Assembly: GCA_964651335.1 (NCBI GenBank)
Contig: CAZYVT010000007.1
Span: 1 to 64,000 of the forward strand
Source of the DNA: 2-02-FULL-66-14 sp964651335
GTDB taxonomy: Bacteria; Pseudomonadota; Gammaproteobacteria; Burkholderiales; SG8-39
Length of the DNA: 64,000 bases
Direction: 5' to 3'
Each line of letters starts with the position of its first letter. Positions within the stretch are counted from its first letter, which is position 1. The notes below the pieces were generated by a model. That model saw only the letters and a program-made list of their open reading frames with translations, did no database searches and was not told where the DNA came from. The position numbers and the translations under genes are program-made. Shown piece after piece: positions 59,557 to 64,000 of the stretch.

Positions 59557-61950
59557 TTAGCGGAGGCTGGCGCCGAAACGCCGCCCCAAGAGGGCGACCA
59601 GTGCGGCACACGCCGCATCCGCCTCCGAACCCGTAAGGGCACGTTCAGTATGTTGCATAACTACCCGAAATGCAATGCTTTTTTTCCCTTGCGGGAGGTT
59701 CAGTCCCTGGTAAAGATCAAACAAACCTACGTCCTGGACGATGTCCGGCCTTTCGGCGCTGATCGCGTCAAGGATCCGCCCAACCGCGACGTTCGAACCC
59801 ACCAGCAGGGCGATGTCGCGTACCACCGCTGGAAATCTCGGCGGTGCCGAGGGCGTGGGTAACGGGACCCGTTCGAGGCTTGCGGCGTCGACTTCGAAAA
59901 GTACGACCGCTTGCGGCAGATCGTACTTCTGCTGCCATCGCGGGTGCAGCTCGCCCAGCGAGCCGATCTCGGCTCCTTCGAGCAGCACGCTCGCCGCGCG
60001 GCCCGGATGGAGCGCCGGATGCACGATCGCCTCGAACTTCAGCTGTGCTGGATGATAGAGCGCCTCGAGGTCGGACTTGAGGTCATAAAAGTCCACTGCG
60101 CGCGTGGAGTCTCCCCACTGTTCCTCGACGCAAGCGCCAAAGGCGGCCGCACCGACGCGGATTGGTTGCGCGACCCCCGCCACCGACAGCGGACCGTCTA
60201 TCACTTGCGGGTCGCGGCGGTACACGCGCCCGATCTCGAACACGCGGATCCGAGACAGTTTCCGCGCCTGGTTGTAGCGCACGTTCGCGACCAGAGATCC
60301 GATCAGCGTGGAACGCATGACCGAGAGCTGGCTCGCGATCGGATTGAGCAGGCGAATCGGATTCGATTCGCCGGCAAAATCCGCCTCCCAATCCGGCTCG
60401 ACGAACGCGAAGTTGATCGTCTCGTGGTAGTCGCACGCCGCGAGCCGCTCGCGCACCGCGTGCAGCGACCGGCTGGTCTCCGAAGGCGCGCTCATCCTGG
60501 CAAGGGTCCTCGGCGGATGGGCGGGGATGTTTTCGAAGCCGTGAATCCGCGCCACCTCCTCGATCAAGTCCTCCTCCGTCTCGAGGTCGAAGCGGTGCGG
60601 AGGCGGCGAGACCACGAACGCGGCGTCGGCGCCGCCGCCCTCGCGCCGCGCCGGAAGCGCAAGGCGCGCGAATGTGTCCGCCATCTCGTCCGTCGCGATC
60701 GGCATGCCAATGACCTTCTGCGCGCGCGCGACGCGCATGCGTACCGGCTTTCGCTCCGGGAGACGGGTGACCGTGTCGTCGACCGGCCCGGGTTCGCCGC
60801 CGCAGATTTCGCGCACGAGCCGCGTGATGTACTCGATGTGATCGGCCGTGGTGGCGAAGTCGACGCCGCGCTCGAAGCGGTGACCCGCATCGGTGGTAAA
60901 GCCCAAGCGACGGGCCCGCCCTGCAATCGCCTGCGGCCACCAGAACGCCGCCTCGATGTAGATCGCGGTAGTGTCCGGCGAGACCGCGGTCTGTTCACCG
61001 CCCATCACGCCGGCGAGCGCTTCCACGCCGCGCTCGTCGGCAATCACGCCCAGGGTAGCGTCCACAGCGACCGTCTGGCCGTTCAGCAGCTCGACCGTTT
61101 CGCCCGCTCGGCCCCAGCGCACGACCAGCCCGCCCAGCACCTTGCCCAGGTCGAAGATGTGCGACGGGCGACCGAGCTCGAGCATCACGTAGTTCGAGAT
61201 GTCGACCAGCGCGGAAATCGGCCGCTGGCCGGCTCGTTCGAGCCGCAGCTTCATCCAGTCGGGCGTCGCAGCGCGTGCGTTCACTCCGCGCACCACGCGG
61301 CCGGAAAAGCGACCACACAGGTCAGGTGCCTCGATGCGCACCGGAAGCGTTTCGGCAAGGCATGCCGACACTGGCGTGAACGCCGGCGGCGTCAGCGCCG
61401 CGCGGGTCAGCGCCGCCACCTCCCGCGCCACGCCCAGAACAGAAAGGCAGTCGCCGCGGTTCGGCGTCAGGCTGACCGCGAACACGCGCTCGTCCAGATC
61501 GAGCGTACAACGCACGTTTTCGCCCGTCTCCGCATCGGCAGGCAGCTCGAGCAGGCCCGCGTGATCATCCGAAAGTCCCAGTTCGCGCGCCGAGCAGAGC
61601 ATCCCGAAACTCTCGATGCCGCGCATCCTCGCCTGCTTGATCTCCAGACCGCCCGGCAACCGCGCGCCGGGAAGCGCCAGGGGCGCCTTCATCCCGGCGC
61701 GAACATTCGGCGCTCCGCAGACCACCTGCAGCGGTCCGCTGCCCGCGTCCACTCTGCACACGGTGAGCTGATCGGCGTTGGGATGCCGATCGACCGAGAG
61801 CACGTCCGCCACCACCACGCCGGAACACGCAGGCCCAACGGGTTCGCAGGACTCCACTTCCAGTCCGGACATTGTGAGCAAGTGCGCCAGCTCTTCGGCC
61901 GCAAGCGGCGGATCGCAGAAGCTTCGCAGCCAGTTTTCAGGAACGTTCAT
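59557..61950 (-). CDS. pheT: Phenylalanyl-tRNA synthetase beta subunit
   Basis: 797 residues. Starts MNVPENWLRSFCDPPLAAEEL at 61950; an upstream TTG overlapping pheS would add 7 residues without homology. The tRNA-binding OB fold lies at 39-150 (VVVADVLSVDRHPNADQLTVCRVDAG split), then B3/B4 (editing of Tyr-tRNA), B5, the catalytic-like core, and the FDX-ACB anticodon domain at the end (RFPAVVRDIALLVGSNV). Works as an alpha2-beta2 complex with PheS. Confidence 0.97.
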   Translation of the reverse strand: MNVPENWLRSFCDPPLAAEELAHLLTMSGLEVESCEPVGPACSGVVVADVLSVDRHPNADQLTVCRVDAGSGPLQVVCGAPNVRAGMKAPLALPGARLPGGLEIKQARMRGIESFGMLCSARELGLSDDHAGLLELPADAETGENVRCTLDLDERVFAVSLTPNRGDCLSVLGVAREVAALTRAALTPPAFTPVSACLAETLPVRIEAPDLCGRFSGRVVRGVNARAATPDWMKLRLERAGQRPISALVDISNYVMLELGRPSHIFDLGKVLGGLVVRWGRAGETVELLNGQTVAVDATLGVIADERGVEALAGVMGGEQTAVSPDTTAIYIEAAFWWPQAIAGRARRLGFTTDAGHRFERGVDFATTADHIEYITRLVREICGGEPGPVDDTVTRLPERKPVRMRVARAQKVIGMPIATDEMADTFARLALPARREGGGADAAFVVSPPPHRFDLETEEDLIEEVARIHGFENIPAHPPRTLARMSAPSETSRSLHAVRERLAACDYHETINFAFVEPDWEADFAGESNPIRLLNPIASQLSVMRSTLIGSLVANVRYNQARKLSRIRVFEIGRVYRRDPQVIDGPLSVAGVAQPIRVGAAAFGACVEEQWGDSTRAVDFYDLKSDLEALYHPAQLKFEAIVHPALHPGRAASVLLEGAEIGSLGELHPRWQQKYDLPQAVVLFEVDAASLERVPLPTPSAPPRFPAVVRDIALLVGSNVAVGRILDAISAERPDIVQDVGLFDLYQGLNLPQGKKSIAFRVVMQHTERALTGSEADAACAALVALLGRRFGASLR

Positions 61951-61963
61951 GTCGCATTCGTGC

Positions 61964-62980
61964 TCAGGCAAACTGCTTGAGAAAGCGAAGATCGCCGTCG
62001 AAGAACAGCCGCAGATCGTCGATTCCGTAGCGCAGCATGGTCAAGCGCTCAAGGCCGCTGCCAAACGCAAAACCCATGTAGCGCTCGGGATCGAGTCCGA
62101 AATTGCGCACCACGCTCGGATGCACCTGCCCGGCGCCCGAGATCTCGAGCCAGCGCCCCCTCAGCGGCCCCGAGCCGAATTGCATGTCGATTTCCGCCGA
62201 GGGCTCGGTGAACGGAAAGTACGACGGCCGGAAGCGCACTTCGAGTTCGTCGCTCTCGAAAAAGCGTCGCAGGAAGTCCGTGTAAACGCCTTTCAGGTCC
62301 GCGAAACTCACGTTCTCATCGATCCATAGCCCCTCGACCTGGTGAAACATCGGCGAGTGCGTGGCGTCGGAGTCGACGCGATAAGTGCGCCCCGGCGCGA
62401 TCACCTTGAGCGGTGGACGGTGCATCCGCGCGTACCGTACCTGCATCGGGCTCGTATGCGTGCGCAGCAGGAGCTGCAACCCGTCGGCGTCCTTGAGGTC
62501 CACGTAGAACGTGTCCTGCATCGAGCGTGCGGGGTGGTTCTCCGGATTGTTGAGCGCGGTAAAGTTGTACCAGTCGGTCTCGATCTCCGGACCTTCGGCG
62601 ACGTCGAATCCGACCGAGCGGAAGATCTGCTCGACTCGGTGCCACGTGCGGGTGATCGGGTGCAGCCCTCCCCGACTGCGGCCGCGCCCGGGAAGCGTCA
62701 CGTCCAGCGCCTCTCCGGTGAGCTTCGCCTCCATGCGCGCCTGCGCCAGTTCGGCGCGGCGGCGCTCGAGGGCGGTCTCCAGCCGCTCCTTGGCCGCGTT
62801 GATCGCCTGGCCGGCGCCTCGCCGTTCCTCGGCGGAGAGCTTGCCCAGCGACTTGAGCCGCACCGTCAGTTCGCCGCTCTTGCCGAGGTAGCGCGCCTTG
62901 GTGTTTTCAAGCGAAGCCGGGTCTCCTGCGGCCGCAAGCTCCGCGAGAGCACGCGCGACGATGGTTTCTAGGTCTTGCAT
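61964..62980 (-). CDS. pheS: Phenylalanyl-tRNA synthetase alpha subunit
   Basis: 338 residues. N-terminal coiled coil (about 1-85), then the class II core: HPITRTWHRVEQIFRSVGFDVAEGPEIETDWYNFTALNNPENHPARSMQDTFYV split over motifs, motif 2 HQVEGLWIDENVSFADLKG, motif 3 GFAFGSGLERLTMLRYGIDDLR. It follows rplT by 84 bp containing a GC hairpin; no phenylalanine-rich leader peptide was found, unlike E. coli pheM. Confidence 0.97.
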   Translation of the reverse strand: MQDLETIVARALAELAAAGDPASLENTKARYLGKSGELTVRLKSLGKLSAEERRGAGQAINAAKERLETALERRRAELAQARMEAKLTGEALDVTLPGRGRSRGGLHPITRTWHRVEQIFRSVGFDVAEGPEIETDWYNFTALNNPENHPARSMQDTFYVDLKDADGLQLLLRTHTSPMQVRYARMHRPPLKVIAPGRTYRVDSDATHSPMFHQVEGLWIDENVSFADLKGVYTDFLRRFFESDELEVRFRPSYFPFTEPSAEIDMQFGSGPLRGRWLEISGAGQVHPSVVRNFGLDPERYMGFAFGSGLERLTMLRYGIDDLRLFFDGDLRFLKQFA

Positions 62981-63028
62981 GCCGGAACCTCACCTCTCCC
63001 GGCCTCCCTCACGTCACCCCCTCCCTCG

Positions 63029-63052
63029 CCCTCCCGTTCGCAACGGGGAGGG
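63029..63052 (-). terminator. Hairpin in the rplT-pheS spacer, possible attenuator
   Basis: CCCTCCCGTT, loop CGC, AACGGGGAGGG on the + strand: about ten pairs with one bulged base. Read leftward it lies 13 bp past the rplT stop without a U-tract. It may partly terminate or stabilise the ribosomal-protein mRNA before pheST. The flanks are purine-rich tracts resembling low-complexity intergenic repeats. Confidence 0.45.
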
Positions 63053-63064
63053 AATCGGTGCGGG

Positions 63065-63424
63065 TCAATGAGCGAGCGCCGCCTTCGCCCGGCCGGCGAT
63101 CTGCGCAAACGCGGATTTGTCGCGCACGGCCAGATCGGCGAGCACCTTGCGGTCAATCTCGATCCTGGCGCGCTTCAGGCCCGCCGTGAACGCACTGTAG
63201 GTGAGCCCGAGTTCGCGCACCGCGGCGTTGATGCGGGCGATCCAGAGACCGCGAATTTCGCGCTTGCGCTGGCGTCGGTCGCGGTAGGCGTACTGCCCTG
63301 CCTTCATGACCGCCTGTTTGGCTACGCGATAGACGTTCTTGCGGCGGCCGCGAAAGCCTTTCGCCTGCGACAGGACCTTCTTGTGGCGCGCGCGAGCCGT
63401 GACACCGCGTTTCACGCGTGGCAT
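63065..63424 (-). CDS. rplT: 50S ribosomal protein L20
   Basis: 119 residues, MPRVKRGVTARARHKKVLSQAKGFRGRRKNVYRVAKQAVMKAGQYAYRDRRQRKREIRGLWIARINAAVRE. L20 is an assembly protein that in E. coli represses rpmI-rplT by binding their mRNA. The ATG at 63424 is the conserved start; the frame is open further but unrelated. 10 bp after rpmI. Confidence 0.99.
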   Translation of the reverse strand: MPRVKRGVTARARHKKVLSQAKGFRGRRKNVYRVAKQAVMKAGQYAYRDRRQRKREIRGLWIARINAAVRELGLTYSAFTAGLKRARIEIDRKVLADLAVRDKSAFAQIAGRAKAALAH

Positions 63425-63434
63425 GGCGCACTCC

Positions 63435-63635
63435 TCAGCACGAATACGGCAGCATCGCGCGGACCTGCCGCCTGTTGCTGTCGTGAACGGATGTGGTACC
63501 GCGCAGGTGGCGCTTCCTCTTGGTGGTCTTCTTGGTGAGAATGTGGCGCATGTAGGCACGCGAGCGCTTGATCGAGCCGCCGGGGCGGATCTTGAAGCGC
63601 TTCGCGGCCGACTTCTTGGTTTTCACCTTCGGCAT
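63435..63635 (-). CDS. rpmI: 50S ribosomal protein L35
   Basis: 66 residues, MPKVKTKKSAAKRFKIRPGGSIKRSRAYMRHILTKKTTKRKRHLRGTTSVHDSNRRQVRAMLPYSC, the complete L35 family sequence, highly basic. The conserved ATG is at 63635; the longer open frame upstream is spurious. Middle of the infC-rpmI-rplT cluster, 144 bp after infC. Confidence 0.99.
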   Translation of the reverse strand: MPKVKTKKSAAKRFKIRPGGSIKRSRAYMRHILTKKTTKRKRHLRGTTSVHDSNRRQVRAMLPYSC

Positions 63636-63779
63636 GAGTCCGATTCCTTCTGTTGGAGCTTGACGCCGGGTGGCCCGCCGCGCGGACGCTTTCGCTACCC
63701 GGACATCACTTGTGCAGTGCCATGTCCAAACGTCTGGCGGTGCGGCACGCACTGTCGCGCCGCAGCGCATCGTTGTTCT

Positions 63780-64000
63780 TCAGGCCACTGCGGGCTTCTC
63801 CGCCTGCTTTGGCGCCGCCTTCCTCACCTTGGGTGCCGGGCCTTTCTTCTTCGGCGCCAGCACCATGACCATCTGCCTGCCCTCGAGCTTGGGGAACTGC
63901 TCGACCGTACCGCAGGCCTCGAGATCCTTTTTCACGCGTTCCAGGATGCGCAGGCCGAATTCCTGGTGCGCCATTTCGCGCCCGCGGAACCGCAGCGTGA
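63780..64000 (-). CDS. infC: Translation initiation factor IF-3, C-terminal part (gene runs off the window)
   Basis: The last 72 or so residues of IF-3: TLRFRGREMAHQEFGLRILERVKKDLEACGTVEQFPKLEGRQMVMVLAPKKK belongs to the C-terminal 30S-binding domain, followed by a basic Ala/Lys/Pro tail. The frame stays open to base 64000, so the ATG at 63974 is internal. The initiation codon (AUU in most bacteria, autoregulated) and N-domain lie outside. Confidence 0.96.
   Translation of the reverse strand, partial: TLRFRGREMAHQEFGLRILERVKKDLEACGTVEQFPKLEGRQMVMVLAPKKKGPAPKVRKAAPKQAEKPAVA

Overview
The window is very GC-rich and almost fully packed with genes whose order is that of a betaproteobacterium (Burkholderiales/Nitrosomonadales type). 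The markers are trxA-rho-rpmE2, pilS-pilR-ampD, ispB/rplU-rpmA-obgE-proB, rppH next to proS, surE-pcm-nlpD, and infC-rpmI-rplT-pheS-pheT-ihfA-merR-tRNA-Pro. A PhaM-like protein suggests polyhydroxyalkanoate storage. A run of exactly 100 N (22629-22728) marks a scaffold join, so this is a draft or metagenome-derived assembly. Both ends are cut: cydB at the left and infC at the right.

Layout. 1-10 kb: the end of a CydB/CioB oxidase subunit, then a leftward four-gene MdtABC-type RND efflux operon with its own outer-membrane factor, every junction a 4-bp stop/start overlap. 10-18.4 kb: a small secreted remnant, an orphan HicB-like protein, fdxA, trxA, rho, rpmE2, a GT39 glycosyltransferase, an unusual pgi, a DUF6494 protein, an FAD-linked oxidase and a RidA protein. 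18.5-31 kb: orn, an M48 protease, phhB, a DUF2007 protein, a CobD-like protein, a Nudix hydrolase, the gap, an orphan TRAP binding protein, a quinone oxidoreductase, FIST, PhaM-like and patatin-like proteins, maeB and an aminotransferase. 31-38 kb: a lytic transglycosylase, the only long gene-free stretch (about 0.5 kb), a lysine-rich protein, a DUF2442 protein, an nrdA-nrdB deletion remnant behind two NrdR boxes, ampD, pilR-pilS, tRNA-Pro(CGG) and ispB. 38-54 kb: ribosomal and GTPase genes, proB, a rubrerythrin/DUF3501 insertion, CBS, rppH, proS, a DUF58/transglutaminase/lytic transglycosylase group, nlpD-pcm-surE, a YbaK-type deacylase and a lipid kinase. 54.2-58.7 kb: a compact TIR / small protein / SLOG-like-nucleotidyl-cyclase cassette ending against tRNA-Pro(GGG). 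58.8-64 kb: the leftward infC-to-merR translation operon.

Two places stand out. (1) At 33006-33280 two NrdR-box-like palindromes exactly 31 bp apart precede a 55-codon reading frame. Its first 34 residues look like the NrdA N-terminus and its last 21 like the NrdB C-terminus. This is best read as an in-frame internal deletion of nrdAB, real or an assembly artefact. (2) At 54213-58683 a membrane-anchored TIR-TPR protein, a small beta-rich protein and a TPR/SLOG-like/class III nucleotidyl cyclase form one unit. The cyclase keeps its metal and transition-state residues but lacks both usual purine-selecting residues. The pairing recalls Pycsar anti-phage signalling, with a different domain architecture.

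Other points are a Pgi lacking two expected catalytic residues, surE-pcm-nlpD without rpoS, DUF58-TgpA without a MoxR ATPase, and several unusual promoter or operator arrangements. All calls come from reading the sequence and from remembered family features; no database search was run.
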